Of a DNA stretch of 64,000 nucleotides, positions 39,296-51,502 are shown in pieces. The translations under genes were made by a program, and so were the position numbers. Under the pieces are notes generated by a model that was given only the letters and a program-made list of their open reading frames with translations, ran no database searches and was not told the DNA's origin. Every line of letters starts with the position of its first letter. Position 1 is the stretch's first letter. Origin of the DNA: Zychaea mexicana (taxonomy: Eukaryota; Mucoromycota; Mucoromycetes; Mucorales; Lichtheimiaceae); contig NW_026516729.1 of NCBI RefSeq assembly GCF_025766255.1, forward strand, positions 202,408 to 266,407, given 5' to 3'.

Positions 39296-42200
39296 TTAGG
39301 CAGTCTCGGTACTGGTAGTAGTAGTACTACGAGCAATAGTATGAACAGTTGCAGCGGTACTGGCTGCATCCGCATCCGCATCCGCATCTGTATCCGCATC
39401 AGTAGTAGTAATAGTGGTAAAAGTAGTGGTAGTAGCTGCCTCATCACCACCACTAACACCGTTGCTGCCGTTGTCTTGTTCGACAAGTGGTAATATCTTT
39501 TCAACCTCTGTAATATTACAAGAAAGAATGGTGGATCAGTATTACCTTCATCAGGGTATATGTTGATACGAGTACTTACTCAAAAGAAGGTGACGTCCAT
39601 ATGTATAGCGCTTCAAGGATTGCATATGCGGCTTGATCTTGCTCACCAATAATCCGCGCTGGCCGTCGTCGACGACATCTAGCATTTTCTGTACAACATA
39701 GTTGGCGTACTGGTCCTTCATCATAATAACGAGAGGGCACGAGCCATCCGGGCGGTTCTGCAAAACCTCTTCGATCAGTGCTTGGCGCTCCTCCTTGGAG
39801 CCATAATCAACGCATTTCTCCACGACATTGCTGGCAAACTTGTGTTTGCTGAGGTGCAGCACTTGGCCACGAATCTTATTAATAATAGAGGCCTTGTCGT
39901 CAGGCTTGCCGCGTTCGAGTATATGTTGGATAACCTAAAGTACAATTTCATGTTAGACTCAGCTAACAAGACATCCAGTATGTTTTCCCTCGTACAGGAT
40001 CATATCAGAGGAATCATTTACATAGTTTCCATATTGGTCTTGCACAAGCTGACCAGTACATCGGTCAAGTTCATCGAGGAGAGGACTCTATATATTGCAT
40101 CTTGTGTTATTGAATATGATTCAACGCCATTTGAGCATAGCAATACTTACAGTTTGATTTTCTGTACAATGTTCAAACATGCGTTGGATCACGCGGCATC
40201 CGTAGGGGTGCGTCGCCAGGTTATATACTTGGCCATGGAATCCGTCAATAATGAATTGAATATGCTTAGCAGGCACACGCTCTATTGCCTATTGGTTTCG
40301 TGTTCCAGTCAGTAACTTTACTTTTAATAATATAAGAGTTTCTTTACTCACCTTTTGTATGACATGGTTACCGTTTTGGTCCTTGATACATTTCAGCACG
40401 CATCCGTTAAGTTCACTGACAAGGCGTGCTTGTTGTTCCGTCAAAACATGTTCCAAAGCCTGAACAAATGTACATTTAAGAAAAAAGAAAAACAATGTAA
40501 GTATACAAACTATTATTGCTTCCTATTTGTAAGAGACCACTTTTTACCTTTTGTACAACTCTGCAACCATACATTTGCAGCGACAGTGAAACCACATGAC
40601 CTTCCATTTGCTTGGCCAGAATTGTCTTTTGGGCTTGATTGCCATGCTCAAAGAACTTTTGCAGCACATAGTTGCCAAAGACATCTGTCATCAGTTGAAG
40701 CGCATTTGGTAAGACTTCTTCAAACACCATTTGCTTTTCTTCGCTGTTGGCCGTTTCCAATTTTTGCTGGATGAACCTAGATCCATGCTGATCACCGCTA
40801 AATTCGACAATATGGCCAGCAATATCCTAAAATAATGGATAGCAAAGCAAATTGTAAGTTTTGTCTTTTTCAATAATATTAGAGACCTAGAATTTGTGAT
40901 ATTTACCTTGAGTTCATACTTTTTGCTCTTGGAATTTCTGAATTCTTCAAGCAAAGGACTGCGGATACTCAAAGTCATATCTTGCGGTGTGGGTTGTGCT
41001 GGTCGTAAAGTATCCTGTTGCGCAAGTGCCGCTGCTGCTGCTGCTGCTGCTGCAGCTCTTGAGCGTCCGGCATGTTGATGAGCACCGAAATTCTGCATTT
41101 GTTGCTGTAGCAATAGCTGTTGTCTAGCAGCCAGGAGTTGCTGTTGCTGTTGCTGGATAAGAATCTGTTGTTGCTGCATCTGAAGAGCACGCAGCTTCTT
41201 GTCCGTCATGTCTGGCAAAGCCGGATCATTGAAACCCATATCCATCATTCCTCCGCTATTCGGGTTACCGCCAAATCTCGAAGATGGTACACCGGGTGCT
41301 GGTCTGTTGCTGCCGCTGCTGCTGCCACCACTACTCGTGGCTGGCCAACGTGAATAATTAGGGTCAAATACGGGCGTTCCGCCCAAACTATCTCTGGTAT
41401 CTGATGACTCGCTCGTATGATCGTGTGCAGAAGACGGTCTTGAGAATTGTTGTAATTGCTGAAGTTGCTGATATATTTGAGCAGTATCGTTATATAGTGC
41501 TTCATCGTAGTATCCAGTTTGTTGATGCTGCTGATGTTGTTGTTGTTGCAGTTGAACAGCTTGTTGTTGCAGAAAACGTGCTTGCTCCATTACATTCGCG
41601 TCGTCAGGCTATAAAAAAAGCGGATATTGTATGAGAACCTCTTTGAATAAGACTCGGATCTTATATCATACCAACTGCCAGTACATACCTTATCCCGCAA
41701 ACCAAATGCGGCAAATTGTCTAGCCATAAGTTCCTCATCAGAACCCATATTGGCATAGTCTAGCTCATCGTACTTGCCGAGATGACGACCGGGAGGCGTA
41801 GAGTTCGAACGAGCAGGTGGTGGTGTGGAGAATTTGCTCTGCAGCGGCGGGGAAATAGCACGTAATGCATGAACACGTGCCCCACTAGGTCCTCCACGAT
41901 GGTGATGCTGTTGCTGATGATGGTGCCCAGAGCCATCATCCATAGACATTTGAAGCGTTGACGGTATGTGATCGTTCATGTTATCCTCCATCACTGGTCG
42001 CTGTTGTTGAAATGGTGACAACGTGGTATACGATGGATCCCGATTTTGCCCTGAGAACAAACCATCATAACCACTCATACCATTCAGGTGCAACATATTG
42101 TCCATATCGTTGCTACTTTCGTCCGCATCGAGGGGTGTCGTCGATCCCGTGGCGGCATTGCGTAGTCGTGCTTGATGTTGCTGCTGCTGTTGTTGTTGCT

Positions 42201-43339
42201 GTTGAAGTGCATACATAGGGGATGGAGTACGCGGGAAATCCTGTTATGTTGTACAGGTGCACCAGAAAAAGAATGATCAGCAAACACACGGATGCAGGAG
42301 GTTTTATTTCTACATACGAAAAGGAAGGCATACCTCTTGAATCAGATCTACAAGATTTCTGTTGCGTCGACTAGCACCGGATGAAGGTCCTGCTGTTGCT
42401 GATGCGCTGATATCATTTGTATCAGCTGCTCGAAAATGCTTTCCATTACTGCCATAGCCTTGCTGATGAGAGGCGGACATTTCTGGATAATTATTGTATG
42501 GGTAAGTGATGCATGGCTTACTGGTCCTAATACTGGTACTGCTACATTAAGAATAACATACCACTATCCTTCCAAAGCTGCCACGACTGGCCCGGTTCAT
42601 AGGCGGGCGGAGGTAGGCGTGGATCAAGTCTCGAATGCTCATGGTAATATTTCAAATATTCCGGATCGTGCCGTGGGTCTGCCGGGTTCGCAAAGCCATC
42701 CATGGACGTGCTGGAGTTGTTGTTTGCACGTTGTGCCAGCACTTGTGTCGGTGGAGCGCTACTTGACCGATTGTAGTACTGATCATCAGGAAACAAACCC
42801 GTGCGACTTGGTCCTCCTGCTGCACCGCTGCTCGGTGATCCCATCATATCGTACTCGTAATCCAACTTGCCGTGTAAAAGCGCAGCCAGCTATAACAGAG
42901 ATAGCCGACCATGGTTAATTAAGTGCAGTATAGTGAGGCTGTTACACAGCTTTGGTTGAAACCTGTCTCGGTTCCCAAGGAGACAAATACACATAAAACG
43001 CTTAACAACATCACGCAGACGCATATACACACACACACACGCAAATTCACACATACTATATAGAACCCTCCTTCCTCCCTCCTACTTCTTTTTCCTTATC
43101 CCACCCACATGGGCCCAAAAGAACAAGTAACCCTGCGCATTGGAACAATCCCGTATATGTGCATGTGGGTACGTGCGCCCAGGAAAAAAGAAGCGAATGC
43201 GGTTCTCTTCCTTTATTATATCCCTCCAATAGAATGTAACAAGAAAGTTGCATACCTGACCCTGGGGTTGGTTTTTGGCCTTGGGCTGGTGCAAATCGGA
43301 TTTCTGCGCGTTCGGCGACAAGGATTGGCGTGGCAACAT
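39296..43339 (-). CDS. Pumilio-family (PUF) RNA-binding protein
   Basis: Sequence-specific 3' UTR-binding regulator of mRNA stability and translation. The long N-terminal half is low complexity. Exon 1 from ATG 43339 starts [19 protein letters not shown]; later exons have poly-Gln, poly-Ala and Ser/Pro-rich tracts. The PUF domain starts [20 protein letters not shown] and continues with [80 protein letters not shown] and [15 protein letters not shown]. These are eight repeats with the normal RNA-base-contact triplets, ending with YTYGRHLL. After the last PUF exon a tail contains alternating Asp-Ala and Thr-rich repeats before TAA at 39296. Exons are separated by introns of about 60-130 bp, one of them (after exon 1) longer at about 360 bp. 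No frame break is seen. Confidence 0.92.
39364..39400. repeat. hexanucleotide repeat coding for Asp-Ala
   Basis: Imperfect tandem copies of GCATCC on the plus strand lie inside the last Pumilio exon. They encode alternating Asp and Ala residues on the minus strand, a likely length-variable tract. Confidence 0.75.
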
Positions 43340-43916
43340 CTGCAGTTACTTTAGGAGATGGATTGCGGGAAAAAAAAAGGGAAAAAAGAAAGACTACAGA
43401 ACCGTAGCTTTTTTGGAGGGTGAGGGGGTTGCTTTGTTGCTATTGCTATTGCTTTTGTCTATCTCCAATCTCAAAAGGCTACGAATGCGTTAAGAGAGGG
43501 GTGCCACAGAGATAGAAGCTCAAAGTCAAAAGCGTTGTTGCTGGGAATGGGAAACCAGTAAGGAAAAAAAAAAAACTTGGCTAGACTGAACCCGACGGGC
43601 TCTTGAAAGGTTTCGTTTTGACCTACCACACAGTGCTTGTGACTTGGCTATTTGAATTTGACGCTTGCTCCCCGTTCTCCTATTTCATATTTCATTATAT
43701 TGCAGCAAAGAGAAAAAAAAAGTGCACGCGCCTTTCCTATCCTCTTCATTTCACTGTTTTGGTTTACAGCTAATCACTTCTCTCAAATGAGGAGTGCCTC
43801 ACCGTCCGATCCCTCAAATTCACAACTCTCGTCATTGCAGGTAATTTCACCAACAGTTTAACGGGAAAGTTAGATTCAGAGTAGTAACCTTGGATACGAT
43901 CGTTAGACTGACAACA
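43340..43916. other. divergent intergenic region (PUF / unknown gene)
   Basis: 577 bp between divergent genes. Near 43785-43859 a short open frame (MRSASPSDPSNSQLSSLQ) is followed directly by GTAATTTC. It may be a non-coding or alternative first exon of the gene at 43917, but the frame does not join cleanly to it. Several A- and C/T-rich tracts are present. Confidence 0.4.
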
Positions 43917-44427
43917 ATGTCAAAACATAAGGTGCTACCCTCTTCATATGATGTGGACTCTCAAGAAACGCATATAAACACACAAATATCTGCTGAAGAA
44001 GCAGATGCTGATAGTAACCCGTACGTTTATGATTTTTACCTATCATATCAGTATCTCTAACCGAAAACCTGGATACGTTAGGATCTACGATCTGGCACGG
44101 GCCATGTTTCCTAGCGCAACGGAGCCATATAATGATTATGACACGTTTCTCAAAGAGGCCACTCAAAACCTGAGCAAACTTCGTGCCGAGAAAGGACACA
44201 CTGAAGCATCCAAACTGTCATCCAAGCATTGGGATTTCTACACAAGCCAGCTGCCGTCGCAAACAGCATCAGCACCAGCAGCAATCAACGACGAACCTGA
44301 AGAGGATATTGTACCGCCAACTGTCTTTGCTTCCCAACCAACAGGAGACGAGCCGCGTAAAAAGAAAAAGGACAGGGACAAGGACAAGAAAAAGAAGAAA
44401 AAGAAACTTACACCTGGTTTCATGTGA
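43917..44427 (+). CDS. hypothetical protein with lysine-rich tail
   Basis: I do not recognise a family. Two exons: MSKHKVLPSSYDVDSQETHI, with an acidic end (EEADADSN), then after an intron with TTAG acceptor (CCG|ATC phase kept) YDLARAMFPSATEPYNDYDT, LKEATQNLSKLRAEKGHTEA and KHWDFYTSQLPSQ. A Pro/acidic linker is followed by a tail of alternating Lys/Asp and then poly-Lys ending KLTPGFM. The helical middle part looks like a small conserved domain, and the tail suggests nuclear or nucleic-acid contact (inference). It lies upstream of the Ind1 gene on the same strand, 286 bp away. Confidence 0.6.
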
Positions 44428-44713
44428 GGGCAGTATGCTCCTCTTGTTCTCCTCGCGTCTATAAAACATTTCTTGTATATTCTCTCCATAATTGTACATA
44501 CTGGCTCTCTGCGATCTTCCGTCCGATATCAGCTTATACCATACATCAACCATTGTCACCATAAATATCATTCCAAACAAATAAATGTGTACGCAACAAT
44601 GAAACATGTAGCATAGCAATAATCACGGTGTCCTTGTGTCACCGTAAATCTGACAAAACTTGCCGGACCTTCAGCTGACCACATTTTAGTTCTTTCTTAA
44701 AATACTCACAAAA

Positions 44714-46109
44714 ATGCTCCAACGTCGATTGTTTTCAACATGTCGTGTTCTTGCCCATGAGAATCCACTGGTAACACTTCGACCGAGTCTCTCTACTGAT
44801 TCGTTCCCTTCATTTGCTGCTCATTGAGTCTCATTATAAAGTTTCTACATACAGGGTCTACCCAATCACAATAAAGCACCTAAGATTCCACGCGCTCAGC
44901 GAGGATTACCAAAAAAGATGCCGATCGCTGGCGTGAAGAACGTCGTGGCTGTCGCATCAGGAAAGGGAGGTGTTGGAAAGTCTACCACAGCAGGTAATCG
45001 TCGAGGACAATAAACCTTTTAGAGATTGTGGGGTTTAGTCAAGATACATTTGCTGACGGGTTTATGTGACACGCCGACATTTTCGTTTTACATAGTGAAC
45101 ATTGCACTTGCGGCGGCTGGATTAAAAAAGCGTGTGGGTATTTTGGATGCTGATATCTTTGGCCCTTCAATCCCCTCGCTAATGAATCTAAAGGGCGAGC
45201 CGGAAGTGACGGAAAAAGGTAAGCTAAAGGAGGATGAGAATTGAGAATGGTATATTTGATCCTCATTGAACGTGACAAATCTAATGGTATACAAAAAAAC
45301 CACTAGGTGACAGACTATTGCCACTGACAAACTACGGTGTCAAGTGCATGTCGATGGGGTTCCTCGTAGATAAAGAAGCGCCTGTTGTTTGGCGAGGATT
45401 AATGGTTAGTGCTCATATGTAGAAGATGGAAGTACACGTGTGTGCATTATAACAACAGTTGTTTGATATCCTTCAATTAGGTGATGAAAGCATTGCAACA
45501 ACTGCTACATGAAGTAGATTGGGGACATTTGGATTTACTCGTGATTGATATGCCACCAGGCACGGGTGACGTACAATTGACTATCAGTCAACAAGTTGAA
45601 TTAAATGGTAAGGTGCTCCTTTAGTGCCGAGTTTGTAGATGAAGAGTAGGAAGAAAAAGAGCAAGGTACTGATGATGCGTTCTACCAGGCGCTGTTATTA
45701 TTTCTACGCCTCAGGATATCGCCTTAATTGATGCTGTTAAAGGAACCAACATGTTCCGAAAAGTGAATATACCAGTAAGTATATAAAACCTAGTTGTCAC
45801 AATCACAAGGAGGGGCACACTGACAAACTAAACGCATCCCTTCACCACTAGATTCTTGGTATGGTGCAAAACATGTCGCTGTTTGTCTGCCCCAACTGTA
45901 ATCATGAGACACACATCTTTGGTAATGACGGGGCGGTAGATATGGCAAAAAAGATGGACATACCCTTTTTGGGCGAGGTCCCGCTCCATGCTGACATCTG
46001 TCAATTATCCGATGCTGGCAAACCCATTGTTGTATCACAACCGGAAAGCGCATTTGCCGGTCATTATCGAAACATAGCCTCGAAAATCCTTGAGAAACTC
46101 AATTCTTAA
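44714..46109 (+). CDS. IND1: mitochondrial Fe-S assembly P-loop NTPase Ind1 (NUBPL, Mrp family)
   Basis: Mrp/NBP35-type scaffold that carries a 4Fe-4S cluster and helps assemble respiratory complex I. Exon 1 encodes a basic, hydroxyl-rich mitochondrial presequence ([17 protein letters not shown]). The next exon gives [20 protein letters not shown] and the deviant Walker [15 protein letters not shown]. Then come [20 protein letters not shown] (switch I), [51 protein letters not shown] (Walker B-like) and [20 protein letters not shown]. The last exon gives [20 protein letters not shown], whose CPNC is the Fe-S-binding CxxC pair, and ends LEKLNS. The presequence together with the CxxC favours Ind1 over the cytosolic Nbp35/Cfd1. 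Its presence suggests that the organism has complex I. Confidence 0.92.
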
Positions 46110-46263
46110 TGTATATTTGTTTTGGCATATAATTATTATTTATCAAGTAATAAAAAGAAAGCAGAAAAAAAAATAGATCGATATATCCATTGTTCTATAG
46201 GTAAACATAGAGTTGAACATTGTTTAAAAAGGCATAGGTTGATTTTTATAGTGGGAAAAACAG

Positions 46264-47731
46264 TTAAAGGCCGAAAGTGAAAGCCAAACCAGCGGCCACG
46301 GCCAAATAAGCACCCTGGATCATGGATACCGTAGCAGTAGTGGTAGCGCCAGACTGGGCAATGGTAGAATCAGATGATCCAGACTTTCCATTTTGCTTCT
46401 TGTTGGTCATGCCCCCAGTAGGGCCACCTGCAGACCCACCGCCGCCTTGGCCGATGGTAGGATCCATGTTATTGGCATCCATATTGGACTTGCAGCCCCA
46501 GATACTACCCTTGACAACACTGCTGGCCTTGAACTTCTTCTCAGCATCCGGGCATGGGAACTTGGCGCTGGTGGTTTGAATACGCATACCACCACGGACG
46601 TCTTGCAATGCAGGCAGCTCGTAGGTATCGAACCCGCCAGCGAGATCGACCGTACCATGTACAGCAGAAAGTTTCGGATAGCCGCTAATGGATGTCAGCT
46701 GAGTGTTGTTACCAACAGACAAGGCGCCACCGATCAGGCTCAGCTGCTTCATTGAAGTCTCGCTCAACTTGTTGTTGTTGGCAATCGTCACCGTACCGCC
46801 AATGTCTTGCAAGTTGTCCAGATGAAGTGAGGTAAACTCATTTTGATGGAACGAGATATCAGAGACCACGTGGCTGAGGCCGGACAGGTTGATTGTACCC
46901 AAATTGCGGAATGTACCCGTCTGGAGACTGGCGAGTTCTGAGGCCTAAAGGTATGTAAACGCATGGTTCGATTCAAGAAATTAGTCAAATTTTTAAAACA
47001 AACGTGCTCTTTTAAGCATCAGACGCTGGATATACTTGCCTTGAACTCCATATTATTGCCATTGCCAACCACATAAAGCTCACCAGTCACCTCCTTAACT
47101 GGGAAATCAAACGAGTTCATCAAGTTGTTTTCGGTAAGCGTAAACTTATTCAACGAGTCAAGCTTGAGACCACCAATGACAGATGCGCGCGTATCTTCGA
47201 TGGTCAAGTCTTGAACCTTGCTAAGACCGGCAGGGAAATCAATCTTTTCGAGCTCTGGCAAGACGCCCAGCGTCAGGCTTGTGGCTTCTTGAAGTACAGG
47301 CAGATCCAGCTGCTGCAAAGCTGTGTGCTCACGGATCGTCAAGGCGCCTTGGACAGATTTCAAGTTGGGTGCACTGAAGCTTCTAAGCGAGCTGCTTCCT
47401 TTGATCAAAACATTGCCAGTGATCTGCTCGACGCCGTCCAGTGTCAGTCGATCCACAGGTGGACTATCCATGGTGATGGATCCATAGAATTGCTTGCAGC
47501 CTCTGATAGCATCCAAATCACCCTGACCAGTGCCAGTGATATCCTGGTTACAGACACTCTTTGGCTGCTGCTGTGCTGGTTGTTGTGCTATTTTATACAA
47601 TGAATGGATTTAGCACATCAAAACGCAAGGTGACACAAGGCGGAAACTTTATTTCTCTTTGATGCAACTTTACCTTGAGCGGCCATGATGGCCATGGAAA
47701 TAAGCACCATGGCAGAAACCTTGGCAACCAT
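46264..47731 (-). CDS. ECM33/SPS2-like GPI-anchored cell-wall protein
   Basis: Secreted leucine-rich-like wall protein. Exon 1 from ATG 47731 is a signal peptide (MVAKVSAMVLISMAIMAAQ). Exon 2 starts AQQPAQQQPKSVCNQDITGT and contains repeated 'L...L..I.G...I' units of the receptor L-domain type (VQGALTIREHTALQQLDLPV, LGVLPELEKIDFPAGL). The third coding block continues with DNLQDIGGTVTIANNNKLSE and GTVDLAGGFDTYELPALQDV, then a Cys-containing end (KFPCPDAEKKFKASSVVKGS). A Gly/Ser-rich linker and a hydrophobic C-terminus (MIQGAYLAVAAGLAFTFGL) fit a GPI attachment signal, with the probable anchor site among GSSDS. By analogy with Ecm33 it supports wall integrity. A TATA-like run lies about 95 bp upstream. 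It converges on the Ind1 gene, 154 bp away. Confidence 0.85.
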
Positions 47732-47826
47732 CTTTAGAGATTATAGTGTAATTAGAGAGAGCGGGCTAAGGATAAGAGGTAGCAGTAGAAAGGAAATGTA
47801 TTTCCTTCCAATACCAGGCAGACGTT

Positions 47827-47836
47827 TATATATATA
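47827..47836 (-). promoter_or_regulatory. TATA box, ECM33-like gene
   Basis: TATATATATA, about 96-105 bp upstream of the ECM33-like ATG at 47731. Confidence 0.45.
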
Positions 47837-47968
47837 CCTTATAATTCCCTCCAAAATTGTAAACGGAACCAAGCAGCTTGCACATAGGTTATTCCGAGCA
47901 AACAATATGGGATCATGTGGTGAGTTCCGTCCCATAATAAAAAGAAAAGCACCTTGTTTGTTACGAAA

Positions 47969-47976
47969 TATAAAAA
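47969..47976 (+). promoter_or_regulatory. TATA box, acidic protein gene
   Basis: TATAAAAA lies 111-118 bp upstream of the ATG at 48087 and is followed by a pyrimidine-rich leader (about 47995-48060). Confidence 0.5.
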
Positions 47977-48086
47977 TTGACCGGGAACTTTGTATTCTTC
48001 TCCTTCTTTCTCTACCTTTTGTTATTTCCTTCCTTGTTCTTCATTTCTCTACCATATACCAAACAGAAAATCAACAAAGAAAAAAA

Positions 48087-48644
48087 ATGATGGAACCAAG
48101 CGTCTTCCTCTCACTTACCTCGGAACACCATGTTCCTGAACATGAGCACGACCATTCCATGATGCATGAAGATATGGAGCGTCGTTGGCATGGCTGCGAC
48201 TGGTCTACACACGAATCGGTCGACCTGCTCTACTTTGAGCCAGGTATTTCCACGGCCGAGTTGCTTCAAAATGCCCGTAACGGCGATGATGGGTTTATCC
48301 GCTTGACTCCTGAAAACAGCGGCTCCGATGACGATGATAGTATTGACGAACTCCTTGATAACCAAGACGATCTGATGAAACAGAATGAATTCGGTGTGTC
48401 AACGCACGAACCACAACTGGTTATTCTCTATGAGAACGGTCAGCCTTTTGTTCAAGAGCCAGCCGCTCTTCTAGTAAACAAGCCAGCTCCTGCTGCCGAA
48501 CCCGCTTTGGTAAAACCAGTCGTGGCTCCTCTGGTAAAGCAGACTATTGATGAAAAGAATAGCATTAGTGATCAGAAAAAAAAACCCACAACTCCTCCAA
48601 AAAAGAAAAGATTCCCTCCAAAGAAGAAAAGATTTATTTGGTAA
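48087..48644 (+). CDS. hypothetical acidic protein with basic C-terminus
   Basis: An intronless 185-codon gene that I do not recognise. The N-terminus is His/Met/acidic (HHVPEHEHDHSMMHEDMERR), followed by WHGCDWSTHESVDLLYFEPG and a Ser/Asp-rich region (SGSDDDDSIDELLDNQDDLM). A motif-like LVILYENGQPFVQE precedes a Pro/Ala/Val-rich linker, and the C-terminus repeats PPKKKRF twice, an NLS-like signal, before FIW. The promoter layout (TATA plus C/T-rich leader) and a 3' AATAAA-like signal support a real expressed gene. I chose the first of two tandem ATGs. Function unknown; the polarity (acidic head, NLS-like tail) would fit a nuclear regulator, which is only a guess. Confidence 0.65.
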   Translation: MMEPSVFLSLTSEHHVPEHEHDHSMMHEDMERRWHGCDWSTHESVDLLYFEPGISTAELLQNARNGDDGFIRLTPENSGSDDDDSIDELLDNQDDLMKQNEFGVSTHEPQLVILYENGQPFVQEPAALLVNKPAPAAEPALVKPVVAPLVKQTIDEKNSISDQKKKPTTPPKKKRFPPKKKRFIW

Positions 48645-50009
48645 AATGCAAAACTAATTACCTTCTCTTCCTTCTACTACCAGCGCGTCAAGCAGTAGAG
48701 AAATCATGCCTTTTCACATGTGTGCAACGCACGCGTTTCATTGTCATCATTTCATAACTGCCACTGCTACTACCACTGTGAAAATGTATTCTTCCTGTAT
48801 ACCTTTAATAAAATTCAATACACAATAAGTGTGTGTAGTTAAGTTTTCTTATTGCTACCGTTTTCCTTACACCGTGATCAAATGATTTGTTTGTTACATG
48901 CTTAAATGTACAATGAGAGTTCATTCATTTGGTGATGTGCTGGTTGCTATAACTGGTTGCCGCTCACTGATATGAGCATCAAGTGGGCTGATAAGTATGG
49001 TGATGAAACTTGTAGTATGAGTGTACTATGTTTGTGGCTCTTGCCAAAGAATGTCTTTCACATTGTCACCAGACAAAAGAAACAAACCAACCGGGGGCCA
49101 GTCTTGTTGGCCGGAATGGTCCTTTCTTCAAAAGCGCCTGTTGTTGCTTTTCCCGTACAAGAAATACAATAATTACCAGTGACGATACTGATCGTCAATA
49201 AACTAGCCTGAATTATCTTTTCTCTTTAAATTTGCTAGTAATCTAAGCAGTTGAATGTGATTAGCCTTTTTGTAGTATAGAACAAAAGAGCGTCGTTTCA
49301 ATCTTCTTTTTGGCCCGGTGACCCTACTCGGGCGAGTGTTACCTTTCCATGCCCCAATCTGGGGTTAGTACAACAGTGTCAGATACATTTTTACATATCT
49401 AGCACGAAAAGATTACTCTATGGTAAATGAGGAGATCCTTTTCACTGTGTGCTGAATGCATCATATATTGAATTGTAGCCACATAATCATGTTTTTGTTG
49501 AGTGCAGGACAGTAATATTGATAAGTCATTCTGATTCCTGTATGTATACAACCTGATAAACATACGTAGATAATAAGTAAGCCATAATAAGCTAATGAGC
49601 CAATAGGATACTGTTTCGCATGTATACTTAAAACAATTTAAATGATCTCATTAACGAAAGATGAAGATCTCCCACAATTGCTTATAGATTTTGTCGTCAA
49701 TGGTGTCACAACATGTAAGGGGCCCGAGCTGGTTACATACATCAAACAAATGTTACCAATAGAAATCAGCGAACATATACATGCAGCCAAAAAAAAGGCT
49801 AGTGTATTTCATAAGTTTACAACGATAGTAACATTTATATTTAGTGATGCTGTCAAAAAAAAGAAACTTCGGCTGATTATCAATATTGGAAAAAACCAAT
49901 TGCGTACATGATGCGAAGTGAGGAGGAAGATAAATCACATATGTATATCCTCTGCACTTAAATGAATTATGTCAAGTAATCAAGTAATCAATATTGACAT
50001 TGCCTTATT
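48645..50009. other. intergenic, gene-poor
   Basis: About 1.4 kb. Apart from the uncertain frame at 49642 I see no gene. The first 150 bp are the 3' UTR of the acidic-protein gene (AATAAA near 48808). No repeats of note. Confidence 0.4.
49642..49911 (+). CDS. possible small hypothetical protein
   Basis: An 89-codon frame starting MISLTKDEDLPQLLIDFVVN, with a helix-rich middle (ELVTYIKQMLPIEISEHIH) and Lys-rich runs. No family is recognised, and the surroundings are AT-rich and gene-poor. It could be chance or a relic; listed only because its first half is protein-like. Confidence 0.2.
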   Translation: MISLTKDEDLPQLLIDFVVNGVTTCKGPELVTYIKQMLPIEISEHIHAAKKKASVFHKFTTIVTFIFSDAVKKKKLRLIINIGKNQLRT

Positions 50010-51502
50010 TTAAAAATCATTGTTATGATACAGAATAGACCATACATAAGGAATGCAGAAAAGAGTAGCCAAAGAGTAAATGACCTATATGGATGGAATG
50101 TACATGATTAATAGAAGGTCTTTAATATCATTATTGAGAGACGATTTAATATAAATTAAAAAGTGTTAGATGGGATATACAAAATACATACCAAGATGAC
50201 CAACACAGGTATGAAAATCACCAGCATCGGAATCTGTGTGATACCATTCAATCGCAGTACGAGTAAGGCAATAAAGAGATAAAACAGCACCACTCGCACA
50301 ATTGCAGGAATATCAAAGGCACGTAATTTCTTGTCGTAAAACCAACCCAAACGTGGTGAATAAGATCGCAATGCACCATAGATGAACATAGGAATAAAAA
50401 TGTATCGCCAGTCTTTGTCATCACCAAGAACACCATCCACTTTTAATGCAGCAAGAGCGACAAAGGCAATTCGCAAGATCGGCAACGGCGTCGTCATGAG
50501 AGTAACCCATGAAGGGTCGATAATTTTCCATAGTATGATACGGTATTGAGATACTGTTAGAAAATTGACAAGCGGCATGTATACACCATTTCTTTCTGGA
50601 TACGTCACAGTATCGCATTCAGCCATCAAGACGTGCGGTAAGTGAAAGACCCCTTCACCAACAAAGTACGGTACACATATGACGCGAGCTGCCCAATCAA
50701 CTTGGCCCATTACTTTTACACTAAGAAAGGTGATAAACAGTGTAAACATGATATACCGACACATTGCCCTCACGCTGACGACATGGATATGGGTCCCAGA
50801 AAACGATGTCTCGACGTGTCGGAGTGTGAACGGTGCGGTAATGAGAAGCATTAAAACGTTTGCTATCCAAAGAGGTACGCCAACCGCTGTCCAACTTGGT
50901 GCGGATGATGACACTGTTGCTATCACCGTAATCTTTGTATCAGACTCAATCTTACGCGCCAGTAGAATTATGAATACAAAAGCAAGTGCAAGGTAGATAA
51001 TGTTGATTATAATGATAGTAGGGGCGCATAGTGTTGCCGGAAACTGATTGGAAAGCCTTTGCACAATTCGATCTCCTTCTTGACCAAGTAGTCTTAAGAT
51101 GGATGTTGGCCTGAGAATTTGCGAGACAAATAGACCGTAGTGTTTGTACAATGGTTCTTCGTTGAAGGTGCACAATTAGTTTACCAGGGAATATGCTAAG
51201 GGAAAGAGTATTACTGTGGATGGTAAATACCTTCAGCTAGCAGTTTGCGAGGATCACGCAATGTGTTCGGATAAAGGCGTCCTAAATTATATAAAATAAG
51301 TAGCCCGAAAAAGCATATTCAGGATAGGAATATGCATTTATCATTGATGATAATGCTCTGTTTTGTTCGTAGCAGCAAAAGATTATGTAGTTGACTCACC
51401 GTACAGACGCTTGTCATAATCGCTTTTTGGCTCGGATGATATCTCATCAATCATTGTCTGTTCGTGAAGAGCAGAGCGTCTATGTCGAGCTTCTGGTTCC
51501 AT
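50010..51502 (-). CDS. multipass membrane protein, TMEM185-like
   Basis: Predicted polytopic membrane protein. Exon 1 from ATG 51502 (MEPEARHRRSALHEQTMIDE) ends DKRLYG; exon 2 gives RLYPNTLRDPRKLLAE. A large exon then begins EPLYKHYGLFVSQILRPTS and carries about eight hydrophobic segments, with WTAVGVPLWIANVLMLL, IAFVALAALKVDG and DWRYIFIPMFIYGALR. The last two resemble the repeated 'A.KVDG..W..VFIP.W' pattern of TMEM185 (fragile-X-F-associated) proteins. The large frame runs on to a stop at 50156, but a strong donor (LVIL|GTATGT) and an acceptor at 50085 point to a short last exon, VIYSLATLFCIPYVWSIL then YHNNDF and TAA at 50010. That finishes a membrane helix. Function unknown. Family assignment is moderate. 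Confidence 0.6.

Larger units (their letters stand above)
47732..48086. promoter_or_regulatory. divergent promoter region (ECM33-like / acidic protein)
   Basis: 355 bp between two divergent starts. It holds a TATA run for each direction (47827-47836 minus, 47969-47976 plus) and a C/T-rich leader just before the plus-strand ATG, the usual layout of strongly expressed fungal genes. Confidence 0.5.
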